DNA from: Bradyrhizobium sp. MOS003
Lineage (GTDB): Bacteria > Pseudomonadota > Alphaproteobacteria > Rhizobiales > Xanthobacteraceae
Direction: 5' to 3'
DNA length: 64,000 nt
Assembly (NCBI RefSeq): GCF_003020125.1
Contig: NZ_PYFW01000005.1
Coordinates: 62,001-126,000, forward strand
Shown: piece by piece, positions 18,145 through 26,287 of the stretch
How the letters are laid out: every line of letters begins with the position of its first letter
Numbering within the stretch: position 1 is the stretch's first letter
Position numbers and translations under genes: made by a program
Notes under the pieces: generated by a model
The model's input: only the letters and a program-made list of their open reading frames with translations
What the model was told of the DNA's origin: nothing
The model's database searches: none

Positions 18145-18720
18145 ATGCTGAGCGTCATCATTCCGACCGAAGGCGTCGAGCAGACCGCGGTGGCGACCCT
18201 GGCCGCGCTGGTCCCCGGGGCCGCGGCCGGAATCATCCGGGAGGTGCTTCTGGTTGACGGCACCCGCAACGGAGTCATCGAGCGGGTTGCCGACGTCGCA
18301 GGCTGCCGTTTCGTCGGCTTCGAGGGTTCCTCGCAAGGCGCCGCGCTCGCGGCCGGCGCGCTCCAGGCCCGCTCGCCCTGGCTGATGTTCCTGCCCGCAG
18401 GCGCCGTGCTGGAAACCGGCTGGATCGAGGAAACCACCCAGTTCATCCAGGCCGTCGCGAGCAGCGGACGGGACCGTGCCGCCGTGTTCCGCTATGCGCG
18501 CTCGCCTTACGCCGATACTGGATTGCGCGACATTCTCCGGGCCGTAGTGCGCAGGCTGATCGGGCCTTTCGGCGATCAGGGCCTTTTGATTGCGCGCGAT
18601 CATTACGATCGCATCGGCGGCTACCCGCCGCAGGCCCGCCGCGCCGAGGCACGGCTGCTCCGGCGTCTCGGCCGCTCGTCCCGGACCATGCTGCGAAGCC
18701 GGATCGTCATGGTCGCCTGA
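18145..18720 (+). CDS. Short GT-A type glycosyltransferase
   Basis: This 191-residue protein starts like a family 2 glycosyltransferase: LSVIIPTEG, then EVLLVDGTRN at the place of the usual VVDDGS motif, and SPWLMFLPAGAVLETGW at the place of the DXD-containing strand. The canonical DxD is not evident (PAGA stands there), and the domain is shorter than the 220 or more residues of most relatives, so activity is uncertain. The C-terminal part (GPFGDQGLLIARDHYDRIGGYPP) resembles the acceptor-side region of the TIGR04283 group. It is cytoplasmic. A 62 bp gap separates it from the MarR-GNAT gene. Confidence 0.72.
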   Translation: MLSVIIPTEGVEQTAVATLAALVPGAAAGIIREVLLVDGTRNGVIERVADVAGCRFVGFEGSSQGAALAAGALQARSPWLMFLPAGAVLETGWIEETTQFIQAVASSGRDRAAVFRYARSPYADTGLRDILRAVVRRLIGPFGDQGLLIARDHYDRIGGYPPQARRAEARLLRRLGRSSRTMLRSRIVMVA

Positions 18721-18733
18721 AGCCGCCTCATAC

Positions 18734-18767
18734 TTGCCAAAGTCAAACAATTAATTGACAATGGCAA
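18734..18767. promoter_or_regulatory. Palindromic operator upstream of the MarR-GNAT gene
   Basis: Two 13 bp arms, TTGCCAAAGTCAA and TTGACAATGGCAA, are inverted with 11 of 13 matching positions and an 8 bp AT-rich centre. The site ends 15 bp before the start codon. Its size and symmetry suit a dimeric winged-helix MarR protein, so autoregulation is the simplest reading. TTGACA inside the right arm could double as a -35 box, but no good -10 box follows it. Confidence 0.65.
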
Positions 18768-18782
18768 ATATCGAGGTGCCCC

Positions 18783-19739
18783 ATGCCATCAAGCCTTTCT
18801 CCGTCAGCCATTGCGACCGAACAGGTTGCCGACGATCGCATAGCAGCGGTCCGCGCCTTCAACCGCTTCTATACCCGCAAGCTCGGTGTGCTCGACCAGC
18901 ATCTGGGAAAGAGCCCGTTTTCGCTCAGCGAGGCCCGAGTCCTCTACGAACTCGCGCATCGCGACGAACTGGCGGCAAAGGAGATCGGAAACGAGCTTGG
19001 CCTCGACCCCGGTTATCTCAGCCGCATCGTGCAAAGTTTCGAGGAAAAAGGGCTGATCACGCGAAAGCCCCTTCCCGCAGATCGCAGGCAATACCAGCTC
19101 AGCCTCACTGCCAAGGGCCGCCAGACCTACGCCAAGCTGAACCTGAACTCGCAAAACGAGGTCGCCGCGATGCTGGCTCAGCTTTCGGCCGAGGATGCAA
19201 CGCGGCTGACGCAGGCGATGGCGACCATCGAGGCCGTGCTGGAGGGACGTCCCCGGCCCGCGGCGGTCGTGCTGCGCAGCCATCGCGTCGGCGACATGGG
19301 CTGGGTCATCTCCAGGCAGGCCGCCGCCTATGCCGCGGACTACAATTGGGACATCAGCTACGAGGCGCTGGTCGCCGAGATCTGCGCTCAGTTCATCAAG
19401 AACTACGATGCCGCACGCGAGCACTGCTGGATCGCGGAAGTGGCCGGCGAGCCGGTCGGCTCGATCTTCCTGGTCAAGGCCACCGACGAGATCGCCAAGC
19501 TCCGCTTGTTGCAGGTGGAGAAGAAAGCGCGGGGCCTCGGCGTCGGCCGCGCGCTGGTCGAGCAGTGCCTCCAGGGCGCTCGTGAGCGGGGATACAGTAG
19601 AATGACGCTGTGGACGCAGAGCATCCTGGTGGCCGCACGCGGCATCTATCAAAGCACGGGGTTCAAGCTCGTCGCCACCGAGCCGCATCGCAGCTTCGGG
19701 CAGGATTTGATCGGAGAGACCTGGGAGCGAGATCTCTGA
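18783..19739 (+). CDS. MarR-type regulator fused to a GNAT acetyltransferase
   Basis: This 318-residue protein joins two domains. Residues about 20-155 form a MarR winged helix: LSEARVLYELAHRDELAAKEIGNELGLDPGYLSRIVQ contains the recognition helix, and the wing ends at RKPLPADRRQYQLSLTAKG. Residues about 165-318 form a GNAT domain with HCWIAEVAGEPVGSIFLVKA and the acetyl-CoA loop ARGLGVGRALVEQC. Such fusions are known in many soil bacteria; their acetyl acceptors are mostly unknown. It likely binds the palindrome just upstream. It converges on moaB across a 110 bp gap containing a hairpin. Confidence 0.9.
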   Translation: MPSSLSPSAIATEQVADDRIAAVRAFNRFYTRKLGVLDQHLGKSPFSLSEARVLYELAHRDELAAKEIGNELGLDPGYLSRIVQSFEEKGLITRKPLPADRRQYQLSLTAKGRQTYAKLNLNSQNEVAAMLAQLSAEDATRLTQAMATIEAVLEGRPRPAAVVLRSHRVGDMGWVISRQAAAYAADYNWDISYEALVAEICAQFIKNYDAAREHCWIAEVAGEPVGSIFLVKATDEIAKLRLLQVEKKARGLGVGRALVEQCLQGARERGYSRMTLWTQSILVAARGIYQSTGFKLVATEPHRSFGQDLIGETWERDL

Positions 19740-19746
19740 TCACTGC

Positions 19747-19777
19747 GGGCGAGATGCGCATGACTGCGCCCTCGCCC
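19747..19777. terminator. Hairpin at a convergent junction
   Basis: GGGCGAG pairs with CTCGCCC, and GCGCA with TGCGC inside it, around a TGAC loop, which gives 12 base pairs with a small bulge. There is no strong T tract (ttgtagg follows on the plus side). It begins 7 bp after the MarR-GNAT stop and lies in front of the convergent moaB end. Confidence 0.55.
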
Positions 19778-19849
19778 TTGTAGGAGAACAGCAACGCCGG
19801 CGGACACGAACTCGCGCCGCCTCCCACAAGACGAAAAGGGACAAAGCAA

Positions 19850-20413
19850 TCACACCGTCGCGCCTTTGGCCTTCGGCCTTCGCAGATGCTCATCCAGCCG
19901 CGGCATGATCTCGACGAAATTGCAGGGCCGCGTACGATAGTCCAGTTGAGCCGCCAGGATGCCGTCCCAGCCGTCGCGGCAGGCGCCGGGGGAGCCCGGC
20001 AGGCAGAAGATGTAGGTCGCGCCCGCGACGCCGGCGGTGGCGCGGCTCTGGATCGTCGAGGTCCCGATCTTGGCGTGGCTCAGCATGTGGAAGGCGATCG
20101 AGAAACCGTCCATGCGCTTTTCGAACAGCGGCTCGATCGCCTCGGGGGTGACGTCGCGTCCGGTAAAACCGGTGCCGCCGGTGGTGATGACGACGTCGAT
20201 TCCGCCATCCGCGATCCAGCGGCGAACGATGGCGCGGATCGCCTCGACATCGTCGGTGACGATCTCGCGCGCGGCGAGGCGATGGCCGGCCGCTGTAAGG
20301 CGGTCGGCGAGCGTCTGCCCGGACTTGTCATCCGCGAGCGCACGTGTGTCGGACACGGTGAGCACCGCGATGTCGAGCGGGATGAACTGTTTTGCTTCGT
20401 CGGTGGAGGCCAT
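19850..20413 (-). CDS. moaB: Molybdenum cofactor biosynthesis protein B
   Basis: This 187-residue MogA/MoaB-type protein works in molybdopterin synthesis or adenylylation. Key segments are the N-terminal LDIAVLTVSDTRALADDKSGQ, the pterin-binding TTGGTGFTGRDVTPEA near residue 77, and the GSPGAC loop near residue 139. The length fits MoaB. No other cofactor gene is adjacent; a repeat of about 140 bp separates it from the metallopeptidase gene upstream. Confidence 0.93.
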   Translation of the reverse strand: MASTDEAKQFIPLDIAVLTVSDTRALADDKSGQTLADRLTAAGHRLAAREIVTDDVEAIRAIVRRWIADGGIDVVITTGGTGFTGRDVTPEAIEPLFEKRMDGFSIAFHMLSHAKIGTSTIQSRATAGVAGATYIFCLPGSPGACRDGWDGILAAQLDYRTRPCNFVEIMPRLDEHLRRPKAKGATV

Positions 20414-20423
20414 GGGTGCGTCT

Positions 20424-20564
20424 CTCGTGTCCCGGAAAGGTGCGGCACATCAGCACCGCACCGCAGAGCCGGGACCCATCTCAGAGGTTTGGGAGACCGG
20501 CGTTGTGGGCCCCGGCTCTGCAGCGCACCGCTGAAGAAGCGCTACGCTGCGTCCGGGGCACAGA
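20424..20564. repeat. Large imperfect palindrome, family 4
   Basis: Outer arms gtgtcccgga and gtccggggcac flank inner 15 bp arms at 20463-20477 and 20507-20521 (gcagagccgggaccc against gggccccggctctgc, one mismatch). It fills almost the whole gap between moaB and the YpfJ-type gene, both on the minus strand. I find no second full copy in this window. Confidence 0.7.
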
Positions 20565-20576
20565 GTCGGCTAACTC

Positions 20577-21509
20577 CTACTGCCCGCCGCCGAACGTGTT
20601 GCAGGCCTGGACCGTGCCCTGCTGGTAGCCGGTCATGAACCACTGCTTGCGTTGCGCGGCCGAGCCATGTGTAAAGGAGTCAGGCACGACACGTCCCGTG
20701 GCCTGGCGCTGCAGCGTATCGTCGCCGATCGCGCTCGCCGTGGTCAGCGCGGCGTCGATGTCGCCGGCCTCGAGGAAGTTCGGACGCTTCTTCGCCTCGC
20801 GGTTGACCCAGACGCCGGACAGGCAATCGGCCTGCAATTCGACCTTGACCTGGAGCGCGTTGGCCTCCGCCTTCGAGCCCGCCTGCTGCTGCAGCCGCGT
20901 CACGCGCGGAATGATGCCGAGCAGGTTCTGGATGTGATGGCCGGCCTCGTGCGCGATGATGTAGGCGGTGGTGAAATTGCAGGCGGACTTGCCGGAGCAG
21001 CCGCGGAAGCGCGTCTCGACCTCGCGGAAGAACGAGGTGTCGAGGAAGATGGTGCGATCCGGCGGACAATAGAACGGCCCCATCGCCGACTCTGCCCGGC
21101 CGCAGCGGCCGCCATTGGTGACGTTGCGGAACAGCACGACCTTCGGGCCGGTGTAGGACTGGCCCGAGGCCTGGAAGATTTCGCTCCAGCGGTCGTCGAT
21201 CTCGCCGAGAATGCCCGAGATCATGCTGCCCATCTCGTCCGTCGGCGCGCCTCGCTTCGCGGTCGAGGACGACTGGCGGTCGGTCTGGTAGCTCGGCGCC
21301 TGGCCCCCGCCGGTGAGGATCTCGGCGCCGCCGATCAGGATGCGCGGATCGATCCCAAAGGCATAGCCGACCAGGCCAAGCACGATGATGGTGCCGATGC
21401 CGAGCCCGCCGCCGCCCATGGGCAGGCCAAACCCGCCGCCACCGCCGCCTCCACCATCATCGCGACGATCCTCGATGTCGTCGCTGCGGCGGAAATCATC
21501 GTAGCGCAT
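20577..21509 (-). CDS. YpfJ-type neutral zinc metallopeptidase
   Basis: This 310-residue membrane-anchored protein has the zinc motif HEAGHH at residues 187-192, in the YpfJ (neutral zinc metallopeptidase, PF04228) family. The order is a charged N terminus (residues 1-18), a run of eight glycines (19-26), one transmembrane helix at about 35-52, then the catalytic domain with conserved cysteines (CGRAESAMGPFYCPPD, GCSGKSACNFTTAYIIAHE). The active site is expected to be periplasmic. The target is unknown. Downstream lies a large palindrome and then moaB; upstream is the divergent ccrM regulatory region. Confidence 0.92.
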   Translation of the reverse strand: MRYDDFRRSDDIEDRRDDGGGGGGGGFGLPMGGGGLGIGTIIVLGLVGYAFGIDPRILIGGAEILTGGGQAPSYQTDRQSSSTAKRGAPTDEMGSMISGILGEIDDRWSEIFQASGQSYTGPKVVLFRNVTNGGRCGRAESAMGPFYCPPDRTIFLDTSFFREVETRFRGCSGKSACNFTTAYIIAHEAGHHIQNLLGIIPRVTRLQQQAGSKAEANALQVKVELQADCLSGVWVNREAKKRPNFLEAGDIDAALTTASAIGDDTLQRQATGRVVPDSFTHGSAAQRKQWFMTGYQQGTVQACNTFGGGQ

Positions 21510-21922
21510 GGCGGGCTTCCCTCAGTCCTCGATTGGCATCATTTGGGCGCATAGGCGCGAAAGCTCAACGCGCCACACACGTAAAATTTCCGTTGCTTTT
21601 ATCAATATCTCGCTCGGCAATTATTGCCTAGTGCGACAGCCCGCCGATGCCAGCAATTTTTTCCCAGGGTCGAGCAATATTTTCCGAGAGAAATTTGCAG
21701 CCTTTTTGCAGCCATGATCACTCCCGCAACCCAAGCGAATGCAAAATCCCCTGTAAAAAACGGCGAATGCGCACGACGACATGCACGTAGAACGCGACGT
21801 GCGGCCTGCTCAACAAAACGGCGGGTTAAGTCGATTTTTACTTTGCCGCTTCATTGTAACGGTCAGTCGGTTGTTTGGTCCCGCGTCGCCGACAGCGTCG
21901 CCTGAGTCAGAGTTCTTGAGTC
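21510..21922. other. Divergent intergenic region with ccrM control elements
   Basis: These 413 bp lie between the metallopeptidase gene and ccrM and are visibly richer in A and T than their surroundings. I see no convincing gene. The right part holds a candidate CtrA box at 21826-21840 and the first two sites of a GANTC cluster at 21904-21922. The left part, around 21590-21720, contains several short AT-rich runs and could hold the promoter of the leftward gene. Confidence 0.45.
21826..21840. promoter_or_regulatory. Candidate CtrA box upstream of ccrM
   Basis: TTAA at 21826-21829 is followed after 7 bp by TTTA, against the Caulobacter consensus TTAA-N7-TTAA (one mismatch). CtrA is known to activate ccrM in Caulobacter. 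The site lies about 85 bp before the proposed start codon. One degenerate match in an AT-rich region is weak evidence. Confidence 0.35.
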
Positions 21923-21978
21923 ATGGTAGAGTCGCGTCGCGGGGCGTCTGCAAGGGCGCCCCGCACAAATTTTGAGTC
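21904..21978. promoter_or_regulatory. Cluster of four GANTC sites across the ccrM start
   Basis: GAGTC occurs at 21904-21908, 21918-21922, 21929-21933 and 21974-21978. GANTC is the methylation target of CcrM. In Caulobacter, GANTC sites in the ccrM leader lower transcription when fully methylated, which limits expression to late in the cell cycle. Four sites in 75 bp exceed the chance rate of about one per 256 bp in even-composition DNA. Confidence 0.6.
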
Positions 21979-23053
21979 TTCGTCGCATCGCATCATCCTC
22001 GGTGATTGCGTCGCCGAGATGTCGAAGCTTCAGGCTGGTTCGGTCGATCTGGTGTTCGCAGATCCGCCCTACAATCTCCAGCTCAAGGGCGATCTCAAGC
22101 GCCCCGACGAATCCCACGTCGACGCCGTCGACGACGACTGGGACAAGTTCGATTCATTCTCCGCCTATGACGATTTCACCCGTGCCTGGCTGCTGGCCGC
22201 GCGCCGCGCGATGAAGCCGTCGGCGACGATCTGGGTGATCGGCTCCTATCACAACATTTTCCGCGTCGGCGCGATCATGCAGGATCTCGGCTTCTGGCTC
22301 CTGAACGACATCGTCTGGCGCAAGTCGAACCCGATGCCGAATTTCCGCGGCCGCCGCTTCACCAACGCGCACGAGACCATGATCTGGGCCGCGCGCGACG
22401 AAAAAGCCAAGGGCTACACGTTCAATTACGAAGCGTTGAAGGCCGCCAACGAGGACGTGCAGGCACGGTCCGACTGGCTGATCCCGCTTTGCACCGGCGA
22501 GGAGCGCCTCAAGGGTGCCGACGGCAAGAAGGTGCATCCGACACAGAAGCCGGAAGGCCTGCTCGCGCGCGTGCTGCTGTCCTCGTCGAAGCCCGGCGAC
22601 CTCGTGATCGACCCCTTCAACGGCACCGGCACCACCGGCGCCGTCGCCAAGCGCCTCGGTCGCTCCTATATCGGCTTCGAGCGCGACAAGACCTATGCCA
22701 AGGCGGCGGAAGCGCGCATCGCCGCGGTCGAGCCGCTGCCGGAGGCGAGCCTCGCCCCGTTCATGACCGCGCGCGAAGCGCCGCGGGTCGCGTTCTCCGA
22801 ACTGATCGAGCGCGGCATGATCATGCCCGGCACGAAGCTGTTCGACGCCAAGAAGAAGCTCGGCGCGCTGGTCCGTGCCGATGGCGCCATCATGTTCGGC
22901 GACAAGGTCGGCTCGATCCACCGCATCGGCGCCGTGGCGCAAGGCGCGCAGGCCTGCAACGGCTGGACCTTCTGGCACGTCGAGACCAAGAAGGGCCTCA
23001 AGCTGATCGACGAGCTGCGCGCCGAAATCCGCGCCGGCATGGCGGCGGGGTAG
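21923..23053 (+). CDS. ccrM: CcrM-type GANTC adenine-N6 DNA methyltransferase
   Basis: This 376-residue beta-class methyltransferase modifies adenine in GANTC and marks replication state in alphaproteobacteria. The catalytic DPPY motif is at residues 47-50 followed by NLQLKGDL, the AdoMet motif DPFNGTGTTG at 230-239, and DWLIPLCTGEERLKGADG is a strongly conserved CcrM block. Residues about 290-376 (RVAFSELIERGMIMPG to CNGWTFWH) form the C-terminal DNA-reading domain that CcrM carries beyond small methyltransferases such as HinfI homologues. No restriction gene is nearby, which fits an orphan regulatory enzyme. The ATG at 21923 directly follows a GAGTC site and lacks a clear ribosome site; about 14 residues precede the first block shared with Caulobacter CcrM. 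Confidence 0.95.
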   Translation: MVESRRGASARAPRTNFESSSHRIILGDCVAEMSKLQAGSVDLVFADPPYNLQLKGDLKRPDESHVDAVDDDWDKFDSFSAYDDFTRAWLLAARRAMKPSATIWVIGSYHNIFRVGAIMQDLGFWLLNDIVWRKSNPMPNFRGRRFTNAHETMIWAARDEKAKGYTFNYEALKAANEDVQARSDWLIPLCTGEERLKGADGKKVHPTQKPEGLLARVLLSSSKPGDLVIDPFNGTGTTGAVAKRLGRSYIGFERDKTYAKAAEARIAAVEPLPEASLAPFMTAREAPRVAFSELIERGMIMPGTKLFDAKKKLGALVRADGAIMFGDKVGSIHRIGAVAQGAQACNGWTFWHVETKKGLKLIDELRAEIRAGMAAG

Positions 23054-23065
23054 CTCGCCCTCCCT

Positions 23066-23108
23066 CGTCATTCCGGGCTCGCGCCAAGAGGCGAGCCCCG
23101 GAATTGAC
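23066..23108. repeat. Short hairpin related to repeat family 3
   Basis: The arms cgtcattccgggctcgc and gcgagccccggaattgacc are inverted with one base of difference in the G run and a short loop. It starts 12 bp after the ccrM stop and could terminate its transcript. The outer sequence tcattccggg matches the longer element at 51286-51392. Confidence 0.6.
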
Positions 23109-23286
23109 CGTGGTGGTCGTTCGGCGCCGCCATTACGGCGGTGATCGGCCTTTGTTACGCCGGCTGATCTGCGCGGCGCGCAGGTACCGCCCGGCAAACT
23201 CGCCGGTTGCGCCCCCAGTCCGTGTTCAGGCAGAGAAGGCAGCGACGCTGCATCCATTCTCTAAAATGATGATTGGAGAGACAAAC

Positions 23287-23973
23287 GTGCTCAAATTCTA
23301 TTTCAACGGCTCGCCGAACCCGACCAAGGTCGCGCTTTTCCTGGAAGAGGCCGGCCTGCCCTTCGAGCCGGTGAAGATCGACACCCGCAAGGGCGAGCAA
23401 TTCGCGCCGGAATTCCTCAAGATCAATCCGAACAGCAAGGTGCCGGCGATCGACGACGGCGGCACGATTGTTTTCGACAGCAACGCCATCCTGCTCTATC
23501 TCGCCGAGAAGACCGGAAAGTTCCTGCCCGCGGCCGGCGTTCGCGGCGAGACGCTGTCCTGGCTGATGTTCATCGCCACCGGGGTCGGGCCCTATTCAGG
23601 CCAGGCCGTGCACTTCAAGCACTTCGCGCCGAAGGACCAGAACCACGACTACGCCCATAACCGCTACCAGTACGAGACCGATCGCCATTACAAGATTCTC
23701 GACGGTCACCTCGACGGGCGCAGCTACATGGTCGGCGACAGCTATTCGATCGTCGACATGGCGATGTGGGGCTGGGCGCGGATGTTGCCGTTCAAGCTCG
23801 GCGACGACGCCTTCGCGCGCTACCCGAACGTGAAGCGGCTGGTGGACGAGATCTCGGCGCGCCCGGCGGCGGCGCGTGCGATCGCGCTGAAGGACAAGTT
23901 CACCTTCAAGGCGGAGATGGACGACGAGGCGCGCGCCAACATGTTCAAGCACATGGCGACCAAGGTCGCCTGA
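23287..23973 (+). CDS. Glutathione S-transferase
   Basis: This 228-residue protein has an N-terminal thioredoxin-like domain (LKFYFNGSPNPTKVALFLEE, then NPNSKVPAIDDGG and FDSNAILLYLAE, the glutathione-binding TSNAIL-like motif) and an all-helical C-terminal domain. It resembles the YfcG/nu-type bacterial enzymes with thiol:disulfide or conjugating activity. The GTG at 23287 is chosen because ggagag stands 6 bp before it; ATG codons at 23266 and 23269 are alternatives that would add six or seven residues. A strong terminator follows. It lies 233 bp downstream of ccrM and is probably transcribed separately. Confidence 0.9.
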   Translation: MLKFYFNGSPNPTKVALFLEEAGLPFEPVKIDTRKGEQFAPEFLKINPNSKVPAIDDGGTIVFDSNAILLYLAEKTGKFLPAAGVRGETLSWLMFIATGVGPYSGQAVHFKHFAPKDQNHDYAHNRYQYETDRHYKILDGHLDGRSYMVGDSYSIVDMAMWGWARMLPFKLGDDAFARYPNVKRLVDEISARPAAARAIALKDKFTFKAEMDDEARANMFKHMATKVA

Positions 23974-23993
23974 TCGCACCGCCCCGCTCTTCG

Positions 23994-24020
23994 AGGCCAC
24001 GCGCATGCGCGTGGCCTTTT
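23994..24020 (+). terminator. Intrinsic terminator at a convergent junction
   Basis: A perfect 24 bp palindrome of the form aggccac-gcgcatgcgc-gtggcct is followed by TTTT on the plus strand. It lies 21 bp after the GST stop and 12 bp before the end of the convergent chemoreceptor gene. Reading toward the chemoreceptor strand there is no comparable T run, so it serves the GST gene best. Confidence 0.85.
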
Positions 24021-24031
24021 GCGTTTGAGAC

Positions 24032-26041
24032 TCAGGCGGCGTGGACCGAATTCAGGAACTTGGCCACTTCCTGCTTCAGCCGGTTGCTGTCGGCCGACAG
24101 CGAGCGCGCCGCCGACAACACCTGCGATGAGGCCGATCCGGTTTCGGAGGCGCCGCGCTGCACGTCGCCGATGTTGGACGACACCCTCTGCGTGCCATGG
24201 GCCGCCTGCTGGACGTTGCGGGAAATCTCCTGCGTCGCCGCGCCCTGCTGCTCCACGGCGGCCGCGACCGTCGACGAAATCTCCGATAGCCGCTCGATGG
24301 TGCCGCTGATTTCCCTAATGGACCCGACCGATTCTTCCGTCGCGGCCTGGATGCCGGAAACCTGCTGGGCGATCTCACCGGTGGCCTTCGCGGTCTGCTC
24401 GGCGAGCGCCTTGACCTCGGAGGCGACCACGGCAAATCCGCGACCAGCATCGCCCGCGCGCGCCGCCTCGATGGTGGCGTTCAGGGCCAGCAAATTGGTC
24501 TGGCCGGCGATCGTGCTGATCAGCTCGACCACGTCTCCAATCCGGGCGGCGGCCTTGGAGAGAGCGCCGACGCGGTCATTGGTCCTGCTCGCCTGACCGA
24601 CGGCCTCAACCGCGATACGGGCGGATTCCTGCACCTGGCGGGCGATCTCGGACACCGAGGAGGAGAGCTCCTCGGTCGCCGAAGCGACCGCCTGCACATT
24701 GGCCGAAGCCTCCTGCGAGGCGCTGGCGACCTCCGTCGACAGGTCCTGGGCCCGCGAGGCGGTCGTGGTGAGAGTGCCGGCGGAGGCTTCGAGCTCGTTC
24801 GAGGCCGACGACACCGTATTCACGATCTCGCCGACCGCCTGCTCGAACTGGTCGGCCAGCCTGACCATGTCCTTCTTGCGGCTCTCGGCCTGCCGCGCCT
24901 CGAGCTCGGACTGCTCGGCGCGCATGCGTTCGGTGTCGATCATGTTGTCCTTGAACACCTGGATCGCCTTGGCCATGTCGCCGATCTCGTCAGCCTTGCC
25001 GCGACCGGGGATCTCGACCACGAGATTGCCGCCGGCAATCAGCCCCATCGCACGCGTCATCAAGGTCAGAGGACCGACGATGCTGCGAGCGATCAGGAAG
25101 GCGACGATGCCGCCGAACAGGATGGCGAGGCCGCCGGCGACCTCCTGAATGGTCGTCGTGCCCGCGATCACGGCGTCGGCTTCATTTCGCGAGCCCTGAT
25201 AGTCCTTCTTCAGGGTCGTTTCCGCGGCCTTGAGCCTGCCGATGCTGCCAACGATGAGGGGCGCGAGGTCCTTGTGGTAGATTTCGTCCGCCTGGAGCAT
25301 TGCGGCGGAGGTCGACTCGAACGCGGATTTGTAGATCCCGAGCGAGGTCTTCACCGGCGCGAGCGTGGATCGCAATTCCGTCGCCTGCGGGCTCTTTTCG
25401 AGGGCCGCGAGCCGTTGCGCCGCCCTGTCTACGCTCGCCCTGAAATTCGCCGGCCCCTGCGCGTCGCGCAGCGCCAGGAAGCGCCAGTTTGCAACCCGAA
25501 CGAGGAGGGTTCTGGATTCGAGGTCAGCGACGAGGGCCGCGGTGTCTTCGTCGACGGCTGCGCGCGCCGCATCGACCAGCTTGCCCATCTTGACGGCCAG
25601 TTCCTCGCCGCTCGGCAGCAACGTGGCCTTGCCCGTTCTCGCCTCGTTGACGGCGTCGCCGAGGTTGTCGCGCAAGCGTCGCATCTTGGCGATGTCGTCG
25701 ATCAGGCCGTTGTAGAGCGCCCGCCGCTCCTCGGAGGCCGTTCCCTTCGCACCGACACGCAACAGCTCGGTTGCGGCGGTTTCCCGCTCCAGCGCCTCTT
25801 TCATCGCGGATTCGTCGGCGTCGTAGACGTAGCGCAGATTGGCGCGCTGGATCGCCTGAAGATGGGTCGAAATTTCCAACACCCGCGCCGTGCTGTCCGA
25901 GAGCGCGGATTGTCTTGCAACCTGCTCCTGCACCGCCCGCAAATTCCAGACGGCAACCACCGCCATCACGAGACCAACCACCACCAAGGCCATGAAGCCT
26001 GCGTACAGGCGTCCCCTGATCCGCAAACGAAACTTCGGCAT
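24032..26041 (-). CDS. Methyl-accepting chemotaxis protein
   Basis: This 669-residue transmembrane chemoreceptor senses a periplasmic ligand and controls a CheA kinase. TM1 spans about residues 13-33 and TM2 about residues 305-325. Between them lies an all-helical sensor of about 270 residues, which fits a double four-helix (HBM-like) ligand domain. A HAMP domain follows (SIVGPLTLMTRAMGLIAGGNL), then the methylation and signalling helices with the hairpin tip around IARVGDVVE-like sequence (RIGDVVELISTIAGQTNLLALNATIEAARAG region). No C-terminal CheR-binding pentapeptide is seen (it ends in KFLNSVHAA). The ATG at 26041 is preferred over a GTG at 26047. No other che genes are nearby. The 240 bp upstream hold no gene. 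Confidence 0.93.
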   Translation of the reverse strand: MPKFRLRIRGRLYAGFMALVVVGLVMAVVAVWNLRAVQEQVARQSALSDSTARVLEISTHLQAIQRANLRYVYDADESAMKEALERETAATELLRVGAKGTASEERRALYNGLIDDIAKMRRLRDNLGDAVNEARTGKATLLPSGEELAVKMGKLVDAARAAVDEDTAALVADLESRTLLVRVANWRFLALRDAQGPANFRASVDRAAQRLAALEKSPQATELRSTLAPVKTSLGIYKSAFESTSAAMLQADEIYHKDLAPLIVGSIGRLKAAETTLKKDYQGSRNEADAVIAGTTTIQEVAGGLAILFGGIVAFLIARSIVGPLTLMTRAMGLIAGGNLVVEIPGRGKADEIGDMAKAIQVFKDNMIDTERMRAEQSELEARQAESRKKDMVRLADQFEQAVGEIVNTVSSASNELEASAGTLTTTASRAQDLSTEVASASQEASANVQAVASATEELSSSVSEIARQVQESARIAVEAVGQASRTNDRVGALSKAAARIGDVVELISTIAGQTNLLALNATIEAARAGDAGRGFAVVASEVKALAEQTAKATGEIAQQVSGIQAATEESVGSIREISGTIERLSEISSTVAAAVEQQGAATQEISRNVQQAAHGTQRVSSNIGDVQRGASETGSASSQVLSAARSLSADSNRLKQEVAKFLNSVHAA

Positions 26042-26287
26042 TCCCACCGTCCACCAAGATGCATTTCACTTCGAGCGGCCGGTCTCGTCACCAGGCCACC
26101 CCGGCAGCCGCGCGTCGCATCGTTGCGACCCACGCTGCACCGCGGCACAATGGAGGACACTCCTTAATTGAACCTTCAAATTTTACGCGCGAGTCGAATC
26201 GGCCGACGCAAATGCTGCTGATTTTATCGGCAGCTATGCGAAGTTATGCAAAGGATCCGCAGCGGCATGCATAGAGTCCGGCGACCT

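Noticed and set aside
18755..18782. TTGACA before the MarR-GNAT gene as a sigma-70 -35 box.
   Set aside because: No -10 hexamer stands at 16-18 bp; the hexamer is part of the palindromic arm and is better explained as operator sequence.
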